64,000 bases of DNA, taken from Roseovarius aestuariivivens (lineage in GTDB: Bacteria; Pseudomonadota; Alphaproteobacteria; Rhodobacterales; Rhodobacteraceae). Positions 37,389 to 46,424 of the stretch are shown piece by piece. Made by a program: the position numbers and the translations under genes. Location of the stretch: contig NZ_SJEY01000003.1 of assembly GCF_004761875.1 (NCBI RefSeq), forward strand, positions 310,001 to 374,000. Direction: 5' to 3'. The stretch's first letter is position 1. Each line of letters begins with the position of its first letter. The notes under the pieces were generated by a model. It had not been told where the DNA came from. It saw nothing but the letters and a program-made list of their open reading frames with translations, and did no database searches.

Positions 37389-37505
37389 CGCGTGCGGAAA
37401 GGAGTTCGTACTGAAATTGTCCGCGCACCACTCACGACACACGATAGGAAAACAGCGCCAGCCGGTCGACCATTCCTGTTTACAGCAGCCGCGCAGGCAC
37501 TGCCT

Positions 37506-37525
37506 ATCCCCCTTGCCGGGGGGAT
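37506..37525. promoter_or_regulatory. Dyad overlapping the LuxR-gene ribosome site
   Basis: ATCCCCC faces GGGGGAT around a 6-nt centre; the G-run is also the likely ribosome-binding sequence of the LuxR gene starting 4 nt later. It is 20 bp long, the size of a lux-type box, but its sequence does not match the canonical one. Either RNA hairpin control of translation or a protein operator is possible. Confidence 0.4.
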
Positions 37526-37528
37526 GAT

Positions 37529-38293
37529 GTGACGCTTCTGGCTCTGGCGAAAGAGATCGAGGACCTGACGGAGATCCGCGCGATCTGGACCCGTCTCTGC
37601 GCCGGTCTGACGGCGCATGGTATCGAGCACGTCATCTATGTGACCGTGGATGCGGCCCGCCGGAACCCGTTTCTTCTGTGCACCCTGCCCGGCCTCTACG
37701 ACGATTTCAGGCCAGAGGCCGATCCATTCCTCGAATGGTGCTGCAACACCTATACGCCAACGCGCACCGGGCAGGAATTCATGGCCGATCACGCCTATCT
37801 GCCGCCCGAGGCGAAGGCGTTCATCACCCGCGCCGGGCGGCTTGGCTTTCGCTCGGGGCTGGGTATTCCGGTACGGCTGACCGGGTCGGAGCGCTATGGC
37901 GGGTTCAACCTTGGCACCGGGCTGGACCGCGCGGCGTTTTGCGACCGGATCGTCCCCATGGCGGGCGACCTTCGGCTGCTGTGCCTGCTGGTGCATCGCC
38001 GCATCGAAGAGCTTGGCCTCGATGCGCCGGCGCATATCCAAGCCGAGGACGGGTTTCGCAGGCTGATGGTGGCGGGCGACGACCCGTCGGGCCAACTGCA
38101 GGACCTGTCGCCGCGCGAGCGCGAGGTGCTTTACCTCGTGGCGCGCGGGCTAAGCCGGAAGGAATGTGCGCGGATGTGCAACATCTCGGTGCACACAGTC
38201 GCGGAATACGTCAAATCCGCCTATCGGAAGCTGGGCCTGCGCAACCGGGCCGAGGCGGCCTTGTTCCTTGCCCGCGAGGGCGGCGCGCCCTGA
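37529..38293 (+). CDS. LuxR-type regulator (autoinducer-binding domain, solo)
   Basis: A 254-residue regulator with an N-terminal autoinducer-binding-like domain (residues about 15-165; GLGIPVRLTGSERYGGFNLG) and a C-terminal LuxR HTH (LSPREREVLYLVARGLSRKECARMCNISVHTVAEYVKSAYRKLG). The start is a GTG preceded by a G-run. No luxI-type synthase lies in the window, so it is a solo; its ligand could be self-made elsewhere or come from outside. It follows tadA by 140 bp. Confidence 0.85.
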   Translation: MTLLALAKEIEDLTEIRAIWTRLCAGLTAHGIEHVIYVTVDAARRNPFLLCTLPGLYDDFRPEADPFLEWCCNTYTPTRTGQEFMADHAYLPPEAKAFITRAGRLGFRSGLGIPVRLTGSERYGGFNLGTGLDRAAFCDRIVPMAGDLRLLCLLVHRRIEELGLDAPAHIQAEDGFRRLMVAGDDPSGQLQDLSPREREVLYLVARGLSRKECARMCNISVHTVAEYVKSAYRKLGLRNRAEAALFLAREGGAP

Positions 38294-38317
38294 CGCGCCG
38301 CCGCCCGCCCGAGGCGA

Positions 38318-39010
38318 TCAGAGCTCGATCGGGTGCATCACCTCAGGCTCGATCACGTCGACGCCGGGCAGGCCCGATTTGAGCGCCTCGGCGGATTGTT
38401 CGAGGATCGGGAAGGTCTTGTAGTGGCAGGGGATGACCGTCTTGAAGTCGAAGAAGGTCTTGGCCGCATAGGCCGCGCGGGTCATGTCCATGGTGAAATG
38501 CCCGCCGGCGCAGAGGATGCCGATTTCGGGTTTGTGCAGGTCGTGGAAAACCTTCATATCGGCCATCACGTCAGTGTCGCCCGAGACGTAGATCGTCTTG
38601 CCCTCGCCCGCGATCATGAAGCCGCATTCGGTGCCCGGTACATGCGGGCCGCCCTCGCCGCCAAAGCTCGACGAATGGGTGGCATGAACCATGGTGACCT
38701 TCACGCCGTTCAGGTCCACCGTGCCGCCCTTGTTGAAGCCCACGACCTCGAGCCCTTCTTTTTCTTCCCACCACGACATCAGGTCGAACTGGCCCACGAC
38801 CGGCACGCCAAGCGTTTTCGCCAGCCCCGGCAGGTCGCTGGCATGGTCGAAATGCGCATGAGTAAGCAGAATATGCGTGGCGCCCTGCGTGGCCGCGTCG
38901 TGCTGATCCTCGGCCAGCATCGGGTTGCCGGTCAGCCACGGGTCGATGAGCAGAACCTGCCCGCCGATCTCGATGCGGAAACTTGCGTGTCCAAGCCAGG
39001 TGATTTTCAT
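38318..39010 (-). CDS. UPF0173-family metal-dependent hydrolase
   Basis: A 230-residue metallo-beta-lactamase-fold protein with the motif LTHAHFDHASDLP and a late His (IPCHYKTF). UPF0173 members (YtkL-type) bind two zinc ions; the substrate is not known. Length matches the family. It is encoded convergently with the LuxR gene, 24 bp away. Confidence 0.9.
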   Translation of the reverse strand: MKITWLGHASFRIEIGGQVLLIDPWLTGNPMLAEDQHDAATQGATHILLTHAHFDHASDLPGLAKTLGVPVVGQFDLMSWWEEKEGLEVVGFNKGGTVDLNGVKVTMVHATHSSSFGGEGGPHVPGTECGFMIAGEGKTIYVSGDTDVMADMKVFHDLHKPEIGILCAGGHFTMDMTRAAYAAKTFFDFKTVIPCHYKTFPILEQSAEALKSGLPGVDVIEPEVMHPIEL

Positions 39011-39066
39011 GTCGCCTCTCCTATCTGTTTGGCCTGATCCTAGCGCATGGAGCCTTGAGGAAAAGC

Positions 39067-39729
39067 ATGGACTGGACAGCGGCCGTCGATGGCTATTGCG
39101 AACGGCTCGCGCCTGGGTTTTGGGCCGAGCCGATCAATGCGGTGACCAACCTGGCCTTCCTGCTGGCCGCAGGGATCATCGCGCGGCGTTTACGCGGGAC
39201 GGGCTTGCCGGTGGCCTGGGCGCTGACGGCGCTTCTGGCGCTGATCGGGATCGGTTCGTTCCTGTTCCACACGTTCGCGCAGCCATGGGCGGCGCTGGCC
39301 GACGTGCTGCCCATCGCCCTGTTCGCGCTGCTTTACACCTATGCCGCCAGCAGGGCGTTCTTGGGTCTTTCCTGGCCGGTCTCCGCGCTGATCACAGCGG
39401 GCGTCGTGCCCGGCGCGGCGGTGATGTCGGCGCTTCTGGCGGGCGTGCCGGTCTACGGGCCGTCCGGGCCTTACCTGATCCTGCCCGTGCTGATCGCCGC
39501 ATACGCCCTTATCCTGCGCCGTTCGGCCCCGACAACCGCCCGCAACCTCGGCATTGGGGCGGCGATCCTGCTGGTCTCGCTCACCTTCCGGGGGCTCGAC
39601 GCGCCGCTTTGCGCCGCGTTCCCCGTCGGCACGCATTTCGCCTGGCATTTGCTCAACGCGGTCATGCTGGCCTGGATGATCGAGACCTACCGCGCCCACA
39701 TGCTTGCGCCGCTTGCCCCCCGGCGCTAA
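39067..39729 (+). CDS. Ceramidase-family (CrpA-like) membrane protein
   Basis: A 220-residue protein with seven hydrophobic segments. The core motifs of the alkaline ceramidase family (PF05875) are visible: [15 protein letters not shown] at the start, [21 protein letters not shown] in the middle and [14 protein letters not shown] at the end, giving the conserved His/Ser/Asp set. Bacterial members have no proven role; a lipid hydrolase is likely. The ATG at 39067 follows GAGGAAAAGC. It precedes gatC by 32 bp. Confidence 0.8.
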   Translation: MDWTAAVDGYCERLAPGFWAEPINAVTNLAFLLAAGIIARRLRGTGLPVAWALTALLALIGIGSFLFHTFAQPWAALADVLPIALFALLYTYAASRAFLGLSWPVSALITAGVVPGAAVMSALLAGVPVYGPSGPYLILPVLIAAYALILRRSAPTTARNLGIGAAILLVSLTFRGLDAPLCAAFPVGTHFAWHLLNAVMLAWMIETYRAHMLAPLAPRR

Positions 39730-39761
39730 ACGACACGCGACAGACGCAGGAGACCCGCCCC

Positions 39762-40049
39762 ATGTCGATCGACACCGACACCGCCGCCAAGGTGGCCAAG
39801 CTCGCCCGCATCCGCGTGGAAGAGGACGATCTTCCGGCGCTGGCGCAGGAATTCAACACCATCCTCGGCTTCATCGAACAGCTGTCCGAGGTGGATGTGG
39901 AGGGCGTGGAACCGATGACCTCGGTCAGCCCGATGCGCCTCAAGCGGCGCGAGGATGTGGTGACCGAGGGCGACCAGCAGGACAAGGTGTTGTCAAACGC
40001 GCCCGACGCGCGCGAAGGGTTCTTTGCCGTCCCGAAGGTGGTGGAATAA
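39762..40049 (+). CDS. gatC: Glutamyl/aspartyl-tRNA amidotransferase subunit C
   Basis: A 95-residue GatC that stabilises GatA-GatB. It starts [26 protein letters not shown] and has [10 protein letters not shown], then FFAVPKVVE, all typical of GatC. CAGGAGACC precedes the start. The stop overlaps the start of gatA as TAATG, so they are coupled. gatB is not in the window. Confidence 0.97.
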   Translation: MSIDTDTAAKVAKLARIRVEEDDLPALAQEFNTILGFIEQLSEVDVEGVEPMTSVSPMRLKRREDVVTEGDQQDKVLSNAPDAREGFFAVPKVVE

Positions 40050-41533
40050 TGACCGATCTGAACACGCTGACCATCGCGCAGGCGCGCGACGCGCTGCGCA
40101 CCGGCGAGACGAGCGCAGCCGAACTGACCGAGGCCTGTCTCAAGGCCGCCGAGGGCGCGGGCGCGCTCGGGGCGTTCGTACATCCCACGCCGGATCTCGC
40201 GCGCGAACAGGCCAAGGCGGCAGATGCGCGGCTGAAGGACGGCGATGCGCCCGATCTCTGCGGCGTGCCGCTGGGGATCAAGGATCTCTTCTGCACCAAG
40301 GGCGTGGCGAGCCAGGCGGCCTCGGCGATCCTTGAAGGGTTCCGTCCGGAATACGAATCGACCGTGACGCAGAACCTATTCGACGCGGGCGCGGTCATGC
40401 TGGGCAAGCTCAACATGGACGAGTTCGCCATGGGCTCCTCGAACGAGACCTCGACCTATGGCAATGCCGTGAACCCCTGGCGGCGCGGCAACGAAGAAAC
40501 CGCGCTGACCCCCGGGGGGTCTTCGGGCGGCTCGGCCGCTGCGGTGGCTGCCGATCTCTGCCTTGCCGCGACCGGCACCGACACCGGCGGCTCCATTCGT
40601 CAGCCGGCGGCCTTCACGGGCATCACCGGCATCAAGCCGACCTACGGGCGCTGTTCGCGCTGGGGGATCGTCGCCTTCGCCTCGTCGCTCGATCAGGCCG
40701 GGCCGATGACCAAGGACGTGCGCGACGCGGCCATCATGCTGCGCACCATGTGCAGCCATGACCCCAAGGACAGCACCAGCGCCGATATCCCTGTGCCGGA
40801 TTTCGAGGCGATGCTGACAGGCGACATCAAGGGCAAGGTGATCGGCATTCCCAAGGAATACCGCATGGACGGCATGCCGGAAGAGATCGAGAAGCTTTGG
40901 GCGGACGGCACCGAGATGCTCAAATCCGCCGGGGCCGAGATCCGCGATATCTCGCTGCCGCACACGAAATACGCCCTGCCCGCCTATTACGTGATCGCAC
41001 CTGCCGAGGCGTCCTCGAACCTCGCGCGCTATGACGGCGTGCGATATGGCCACCGCGCCAAGCTCGCGCAGGGCGACGGCATCACCGAGATGTATGAAAA
41101 GACCCGCGCCGAGGGCTTTGGCGACGAGGTCAAGCGCCGCATCATGATCGGCACCTACGTGCTGTCGGCGGGCTTTTATGACGCCTATTACAACCGCGCC
41201 CGCAGGGTGCGCGCGCTGATCAAGCGCGACTTCGACGAGGTGTTCGCCGCGGGCGTCGATGCGATCCTGACGCCGGCCACGCCGTCGGCCGCGTTCGAGC
41301 TGGGCCGCGAAAGCGACGACCCGGTCGAGATGTATCTCAACGACGTGTTCACCGTCACCGTGAACCTGGCCGGTCTGCCGGGGATCTCGGTGCCGGCGGG
41401 GCTCGATGCGCAGGGCCTGCCGCTGGGGCTGCAGCTGATCGGGCGGCCCTGGGAAGAGGGCGATCTGCTCAACACCGCCTATGCGCTGGAGCAGGCCGCC
41501 GGCTTTGTGGCGAAGCCCGCGAAATGGTGGTAA
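40049..41533 (+). CDS. gatA: Glutamyl/aspartyl-tRNA amidotransferase subunit A
   Basis: A 494-residue amidase that supplies ammonia for converting Glu-tRNA(Gln) or Asp-tRNA(Asn) to the amides. The Ser-cisSer-Lys catalytic triad is visible: Lys in GIKDLFC, cis-Ser in [12 protein letters not shown] and Ser in [14 protein letters not shown]. Length fits GatA. It is translationally coupled to gatC. Confidence 0.97.
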   Translation: MTDLNTLTIAQARDALRTGETSAAELTEACLKAAEGAGALGAFVHPTPDLAREQAKAADARLKDGDAPDLCGVPLGIKDLFCTKGVASQAASAILEGFRPEYESTVTQNLFDAGAVMLGKLNMDEFAMGSSNETSTYGNAVNPWRRGNEETALTPGGSSGGSAAAVAADLCLAATGTDTGGSIRQPAAFTGITGIKPTYGRCSRWGIVAFASSLDQAGPMTKDVRDAAIMLRTMCSHDPKDSTSADIPVPDFEAMLTGDIKGKVIGIPKEYRMDGMPEEIEKLWADGTEMLKSAGAEIRDISLPHTKYALPAYYVIAPAEASSNLARYDGVRYGHRAKLAQGDGITEMYEKTRAEGFGDEVKRRIMIGTYVLSAGFYDAYYNRARRVRALIKRDFDEVFAAGVDAILTPATPSAAFELGRESDDPVEMYLNDVFTVTVNLAGLPGISVPAGLDAQGLPLGLQLIGRPWEEGDLLNTAYALEQAAGFVAKPAKWW

Positions 41534-41565
41534 GACCGGCCCGAACCATGAGGCATGTGATCCAG

Positions 41566-42291
41566 ATGAAACCGATCCTTTGCATGGCGGCGCTGGCCGC
41601 CCTGACGGCCTGCGCACCCGCCGTGCCCGACAGCGGCGCGCCCGACCCGGGCACCGGCGTCGGCTTTGGCAATTACGACAGCTACCTTGAGGCGCAGCGC
41701 GCCCGCGATGCGGCACTGGCCGGCAACGCCGTGCCGAATTCCGGCGCGATTTCCGACGAAACCCCGCGCAGCGGCGCGTCCAGCGCCGAAGAGCTTGCGG
41801 CAGAGGCGACCGCGCGCCTGAACCAGACACGCGCCAATTCCGGCGAGACGGTGGTCAACGCCAGCCCGTCGAACCCCGCGCCGCGCACGGTCACCACCGC
41901 GACCGGCATCTCGGACGAGAACGATTTCAATGCCGTGGGCGATGTGCGGTCCATCGACGACGACGCCGCACTTATCGCGCGCAACCGGGCGCAATACCAG
42001 GTGGTTCAGCCGACCGCCCTGCCCTCGCGCACCAGTTCAGGCCCCAATATCGTCGATTACGCGCTGTCCACCAAGCACCCCATCGGCACACAGGTCTACA
42101 GCCGCGTCGGCATCAACAAGGATGCCAAGGCCCAGCGCGCGTGCGCGGGCTACGCCTCGCCCGATCAGGCGCAGCTCGACTTTCTGGACAAAGGCGGCCC
42201 GCAGCGCGACCGGCTGGGCCTTGATCCCGACGGCGACGGCTATGCCTGCGGCTGGGATCCGCGCCCCTTCCGCGCGGCGGTGCGCGGCTAG
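41566..42291 (+). CDS. Lipoprotein with C-terminal excalibur-like Ca-binding motif
   Basis: A 241-residue lipoprotein: signal peptide with LTAC (Cys at about residue 16), a long low-complexity Ala/Ser/Thr/Asn-rich middle part, then at the C-terminus DPDGDGYACGWDPRPF, an excalibur-type Ca-binding loop (DxDxDGxxC). Function unknown; probably anchored to a membrane in the periplasm. The neighbour 9 bp downstream is an AmpD-type amidase, hinting at a cell-wall role. Confidence 0.8.
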   Translation: MKPILCMAALAALTACAPAVPDSGAPDPGTGVGFGNYDSYLEAQRARDAALAGNAVPNSGAISDETPRSGASSAEELAAEATARLNQTRANSGETVVNASPSNPAPRTVTTATGISDENDFNAVGDVRSIDDDAALIARNRAQYQVVQPTALPSRTSSGPNIVDYALSTKHPIGTQVYSRVGINKDAKAQRACAGYASPDQAQLDFLDKGGPQRDRLGLDPDGDGYACGWDPRPFRAAVRG

Positions 42292-42300
42292 CCCCTTCGC

Positions 42301-42969
42301 ATGGGGCCGGCCTGGCATCCCTCTCCGAATTTCGGCCCGAGGCGCAAGGGCGCGCGCCCCGATCTGGTGGTGCTGCATCACACCGCGATGAAAAGCTGTG
42401 CCGCGGCGCGAGACCGGCTGTGCTGCCCCGAGGCCGAAGTTTCCGCGCATTACCTGATTTCGGAGACCGGCGACGTGATCCAGATGGTCGAGGAGGTTCA
42501 GCGCGCCTGGCACGCCGGGACCGGCCGCTGGGGCGCGGTCGACGACGTCAATTCCCGCTCCATCGGGATCGAGCTGGCCAATACCGGCGCGCATCCCTAT
42601 CCCGCCCCGCAGATGGCGGCGCTGGAAATTCTGCTGGGCGATATCCTTGACCGGCATGCGATCCCGCCCGAGCGGGTGATCGCGCATTCCGACATGGCCC
42701 CTGACCGCAAGAACGATCCCGGCCCGCGCTTCGACTGGGCGCGGCTGGCGCGCGCGGATCTGTCGGTCTGGCCCGCGCCGCAGGGTGCTGTGACCGGCAC
42801 GTTCGAGGCGCATGCCCGCACCTTCGGCTATACTGCCGAAACAGAGCCCGACAGCCTTCTGGCCGCATTCCGCCTGCGGTTTCGTCCCGGCAAGGCGGGC
42901 CCGCAGGACGATGTCGACCTTGCCCTGATCGCCGATCTCGCAAAGCGCTTTCCGGTCAGAGAAGACTGA
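42301..42969 (+). CDS. N-acetylmuramoyl-L-alanine amidase (AmpD-type)
   Basis: A 222-residue zinc amidase (Amidase_2). Zinc ligands and catalytic residues appear in VVLHHTAMKSC (His), SIGIELANTGAHPYP (Glu) and AHSDMAPDRKNDPGPRFDW (His, Asp, Lys). No signal peptide, so it is a cytosolic AmpD-like recycling enzyme or a lysis enzyme; AmpD is favoured by length. It overlaps the end of the isochorismatase-type gene by 14 nt (convergent). Confidence 0.9.
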   Translation: MGPAWHPSPNFGPRRKGARPDLVVLHHTAMKSCAAARDRLCCPEAEVSAHYLISETGDVIQMVEEVQRAWHAGTGRWGAVDDVNSRSIGIELANTGAHPYPAPQMAALEILLGDILDRHAIPPERVIAHSDMAPDRKNDPGPRFDWARLARADLSVWPAPQGAVTGTFEAHARTFGYTAETEPDSLLAAFRLRFRPGKAGPQDDVDLALIADLAKRFPVRED

Positions 42970-43567
42970 TCGCCGTTTCGGCCGTCACAAGATCCGCGTA
43001 TTTCTGTTCCATATCGAACAGGTTGGCCTCGTGCGGCCCGAGCGCCCTGTCGCCCACGCAATCGCGCACCACGAGGGGCCGGTAATTATGGCTCATCGCG
43101 TCGACCACCGTGGCGCGGACGCAGCCCGAGGTGGTGCAGCCGGTGACCAGCACCGTGTCCACATGCTGTCCCGTCAGCCATCCCGCAAGCGGGGTCGCGA
43201 AAAAGCCCGAGGCCTGCGTCTTGCGCAGGACCAGTTCGCCCGGTGCGGGCCGCAGTGCATCGATCACGTGGCTGGCAGGGTTGTCGTCGGTCAGCTCGCG
43301 CAGGCGCGGCGCCTTTTCGCACCAGACTCCGCAATCGGCGCCATTCCCGGCATAGACGATGCGGGTGAAGGCCACCGGCGCGCCCGCGCGGCGCGCGGCC
43401 TGCAGGACCGGGCCGGTACGCGCCGCCGCCTCGGAGATGTTGCCGCCGCCGAACAGCGCCGGGTCCAGAAAACCGTTGACGAAATCGACCACCAGAAGCG
43501 CGATCCTGCGCCCCGGGCCGATCACATGGCCGAATTCCTGATCCTCGTAGACATGCGCATCTTCCAT
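42956..43567 (-). CDS. Isochorismatase-family cysteine hydrolase
   Basis: A 203-residue hydrolase with the Asp-Lys-Cys triad: Asp in LLVVDFVNGFLDP, Lys in LVLRKTQASGF and Cys in VTGCTTSGCVRATV. The sequence resembles N-carbamoylsarcosine amidase-like enzymes more than nicotinamidase. The substrate is not certain. It is next to rnpB, in divergent orientation. Confidence 0.88.
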   Translation of the reverse strand: MEDAHVYEDQEFGHVIGPGRRIALLVVDFVNGFLDPALFGGGNISEAAARTGPVLQAARRAGAPVAFTRIVYAGNGADCGVWCEKAPRLRELTDDNPASHVIDALRPAPGELVLRKTQASGFFATPLAGWLTGQHVDTVLVTGCTTSGCVRATVVDAMSHNYRPLVVRDCVGDRALGPHEANLFDMEQKYADLVTAETAISLL

Positions 43568-43655
43568 GATCGCGGCCTCCCTCGCCCCGGTGCGGATATT
43601 CTAGCATCGGCAGGCGGCGCTTGACCACGCGGTCCGCGCCGCTTACCTGCAACGG

Positions 43656-44017
43656 GCGCGGAGGGCTGGATGGCCGCGGCACCGAAAGGTGCCGAGGAAA
43701 GTCCGGACTCCACAAGGCGACGGTGCCGGGTAACGCCCGGCCGGGGCAACCCGAGGGAAAGCGCCACAGAAAACAAACCGCTCTGCAGTTCGCTGACGCA
43801 AACCGCACGAGTAAGGGTGAAACGGTGGGGTAAGAGCCCACCGCGGGACGGGCAACCGGACCGGCACGGCAAGCCCCACCGGGAGCAATGCCGAATAGGG
43901 ATCGCGCACGGGCCGCCTTGGCCCGCGATCCGGGTAGGCAGCACGAGCGCGCGGGCGACCGCGTGCCCAGATGAATGGTCATCCCCGACAGAATCCGGCT
44001 TACAGGCCCTCCGCGCA
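43656..44017 (+). ncRNA. rnpB: RNase P RNA (bacterial type A)
   Basis: The catalytic RNA that trims the 5' leader of pre-tRNAs. Type-A signatures are clear: GAGGAAAGTCCGGACTCC near 43692, the GGTGAAACGGTGGGGTAAGAG loop region near 43815 and GAATGG followed by CCCGACAGAA near 43975. The ends pair as P1 (GCGCGGAGGGC with GCCCTCCGCGC at 43656 and 44006). About 361 nt, a normal size. It lies between the isochorismatase-family gene and a membrane protein gene. Confidence 0.96.
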
Positions 44018-44028
44018 TCAAGGCCGTG

Positions 44029-44763
44029 TTAGGGCGCAAGAAAGCGCGGACCGGCCAGCATCAGGGCCAGCGGAACCGGCGACACCGCCACCGCCACGGT
44101 CAGAAGGAACCGCGGCCAGGTGAAGATCCGGCTTGCCCCGGCCATAAGGGCAATGCCCCCGCCCCCGCCGATAAGAACATTGCCCGGCAGGTTGATCAGC
44201 ACCAGCAGCGCCAGATAGCGGTGCCGCAGCAGCACCGCCGAAACCCGTCCCGGCACGATCCGCAGCAGAAACGCCAGCTTGCGCGCGGCGGGCACCCGGT
44301 CGAACCGGCAAAGCAAATCCTCTGTGCGGCGCAGATGCGCGTCCCGTGCCAGCCGCGCGAGAGACGCCAGCGGGATAGAGCGGCCGGCAAGAAACGCAAG
44401 GCAAAGCCCCGCGATGGTGCAGAGATAGACCAGCGGCACCACCTTGAGCCCGAGCACGGCCATAAGGGCGAGGCCGATCTCGACCCCCGGCACGAAGGGC
44501 ACCGCCAGCGCCAGGGTATAAAGCCCCGCTGCCACCCAGACCATCGAGCGAAGCCTGTCGGCATTGGCCAGGCTCAGCTCCAGATCCAAACGCGCCTGCA
44601 GGCCTTGCAGCAGCTGATTGGCTGCGATGACCAGCACGATCACCATCCCGAGCCGAAGCAAGGCCCGGAAAAGCCGGCGGGGCGACCAGGCGGCGGACCC
44701 CGGCATCAGCCGCCCCACCCCAACGACGCGAGAGAAGGACCGCGCAGGTTCTGGCTGTGGCAT
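44029..44763 (-). CDS. VTT/SNARE-associated-like membrane protein
   Basis: A 244-residue protein with about five hydrophobic segments (MVIVLVIAANQLLQ, LYTLALAVPFVPGVEIGLALMAVLG, VYLCTIAGLCLAFLAG, LLVLINLPGNVLIGGGGGIALMAG, FLLTVAVAVSPVPLALMLAG). PFVPGVEIGLALMAVLG resembles the first VTT-type block. Function not known; membrane lipid or scramblase-type roles are proposed for this fold. Start is unsure: 44763 lacks a clear ribosome site, 44706 has a G-rich stretch and would drop 19 residues. Confidence 0.55.
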   Translation of the reverse strand: MPQPEPARSFSRVVGVGRLMPGSAAWSPRRLFRALLRLGMVIVLVIAANQLLQGLQARLDLELSLANADRLRSMVWVAAGLYTLALAVPFVPGVEIGLALMAVLGLKVVPLVYLCTIAGLCLAFLAGRSIPLASLARLARDAHLRRTEDLLCRFDRVPAARKLAFLLRIVPGRVSAVLLRHRYLALLVLINLPGNVLIGGGGGIALMAGASRIFTWPRFLLTVAVAVSPVPLALMLAGPRFLAP

Positions 44764-44879
44764 CGGAGTGGCATGTTGCGGGTCATGATACGCCAGCCTC
44801 GCACGGATTGGGCCAGGGCGATATCCCCCTGACCCGGGACCGACGGGCTCAGGGTTTGCCCCAGGCGTCTTGGCCATTT

Positions 44880-45257
44880 AAATCGCCACCGTCTCCGGCG
44901 CGTCTCTGACCTCGGTGCACAAAACACAGGCCACGCCGTACGGACGACGTGATCAATCGCTGTCACGGTATCTACCACGCATCTCAAAGACCCCGCATTC
45001 TCTGCGCAGGTTTGATCGTCTAAGCCTTTGGATATCACATTCCGACCACAACCACCTGTGCAAATATGTCACGAACCGCAAGATAATCCAATCTTTCCAG
45101 AGCTCTAAACCCGATGACGACCCCCTCGCCGATGGCCCGCACACAGGTCTGGCAGGGGTTTAGCGGCCCTTACCCGGCGCGAACCGACAAACCTGCTTGA
45201 CGCATCCGGCTCGCGCTCTCAATGTTCCGGAAGTCGCAAGAGAAAGGTATACTGGGC
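44880..45257. other. Non-coding region before argE
   Basis: About 380 bp without a credible gene. Its middle (about 44980-45120) is less GC-rich than the genome around it and has no domain-bearing frame. A short 28-codon frame from the ATG at 45116 is not convincing. It should hold the argE promoter. Confidence 0.5.
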
Positions 45258-46418
45258 ATGGACAGGCTGTCCGACACCCTGTCGGTTCTGGGCGATCTCA
45301 TCGCTTTTCCCACAATCTCGGAATATTCCAACCTCGACATGATGGCCTATATGGCCGGACGTCTGGAAGAGGCCGGCGCGCGTGTCGATATCATCCATGA
45401 CGAGACCGGCCAGAAGGCCAATCTTTTCGCCACCATCGGCCCAGAGATCGACGGCGGCATCGTGCTGTCGGGGCACTCCGACGTCGTGCCGGTCTCCGAT
45501 CAGGTCTGGAGCCTCGATCCCTTCGCGCTGACCGAAAAGGACGGCAAGCTTTATGGCCGGGGATCGTGCGACATGAAGGGCTTCATCGCCGCCGCCATCG
45601 CCATGGCGCCCGATCTGGCGCCCCGCGTGACCCGCCGCCCGCTGCACTTCGCCTTCACCTATGACGAGGAAGTGGGCTGTTTCGGGGCACGCGCGCTGGC
45701 CGACACCCTGCGCGAGAAACAGATCCGTCCGGGCGTGGCCATAATCGGCGAACCCACCTCGATGCGCATTATCGAAGGCCACAAAGGCTGTTACGAATAC
45801 TCGACCCATTTCACCGGGCTTGCCGGGCACGGTTCGTCGCCCGATCGGGGCGTGAACGCGGTCGAATACGCCGTGCGCTATGTCTCGCGGCTTCTGCGTC
45901 TCAAGGACGCGCTGCGCGAGCGCGCCCCGGAAAACAGCCGGTTCGAGCCGCCCTGGACCACGATCAACACCGGCGGGCTGACCGGCGGCGTGGCACATAA
46001 CGTGATCCCCAGCCAGGCGCGGGTCGACTGGGAAATGCGGCCGGTCCAGCATTCGGACGCGGAATTCGTCAAGGCCGATCTGCGCGGCTATATCGAGGAC
46101 ACGCTGCTGCCCGCGATGCGGCAGGTCTGGCCCGAGGCCGAGATCACCACAGAAACGCTGGGCGAAGTCGACGGCCTGATCCCGACCGATCCGAATGAGG
46201 CGCGCGATATCCTGATGGAACTGACCGGCGGCAATGCCGCCGACGTCGTCCCCTTCGGCACCGAGGCGGGGATTTTCCAGAACCTTTCCATGTCGGCGGT
46301 GGTCTGCGGACCGGGGTCGATCGATCAGGCGCACAAGGCCGACGAGTTCGTCTCGGTCGACCAGATGCAACAATGCCTGACCATGCTCGAACGGCTGGGC
46401 GACAAGCTTGCCGCCTGA
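45258..46418 (+). CDS. argE: Acetylornithine deacetylase
   Basis: A 386-residue zinc peptidase-family (M20) enzyme releasing acetate from N-acetylornithine in arginine synthesis. Metal-binding residues sit in SGHSDVVPV (His, Asp), YDEEVGCFGA (catalytic Glu-Glu) and GEPTSMRI (Glu). The start at 45258 gives MDRLSDTLSVLGDLIAFP, the usual N-terminus. ArgE and DapE/succinyl-diaminopimelate members are close; length and the GRGSCDMKG block favour ArgE. Confidence 0.88.
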   Translation: MDRLSDTLSVLGDLIAFPTISEYSNLDMMAYMAGRLEEAGARVDIIHDETGQKANLFATIGPEIDGGIVLSGHSDVVPVSDQVWSLDPFALTEKDGKLYGRGSCDMKGFIAAAIAMAPDLAPRVTRRPLHFAFTYDEEVGCFGARALADTLREKQIRPGVAIIGEPTSMRIIEGHKGCYEYSTHFTGLAGHGSSPDRGVNAVEYAVRYVSRLLRLKDALRERAPENSRFEPPWTTINTGGLTGGVAHNVIPSQARVDWEMRPVQHSDAEFVKADLRGYIEDTLLPAMRQVWPEAEITTETLGEVDGLIPTDPNEARDILMELTGGNAADVVPFGTEAGIFQNLSMSAVVCGPGSIDQAHKADEFVSVDQMQQCLTMLERLGDKLAA

Positions 46419-46424
46419 GCGGGC

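Noticed and set aside
36870..37442. Upstream extension of the rluB frame through tadA to 37442
   Set aside because: It is antisense to the well-supported tadA gene and shows no S4 or other domain; rluB starts at 36869.
40376..41830. A 484-codon open frame opposite gatA and the following lipoprotein gene
   Set aside because: Low-complexity Arg/Ala/Gly-rich product, no domain; gatA explains the region.
45116..45202. Short 28-codon frame in the gap before argE
   Set aside because: No ribosome site of note and no similarity; left as non-coding.
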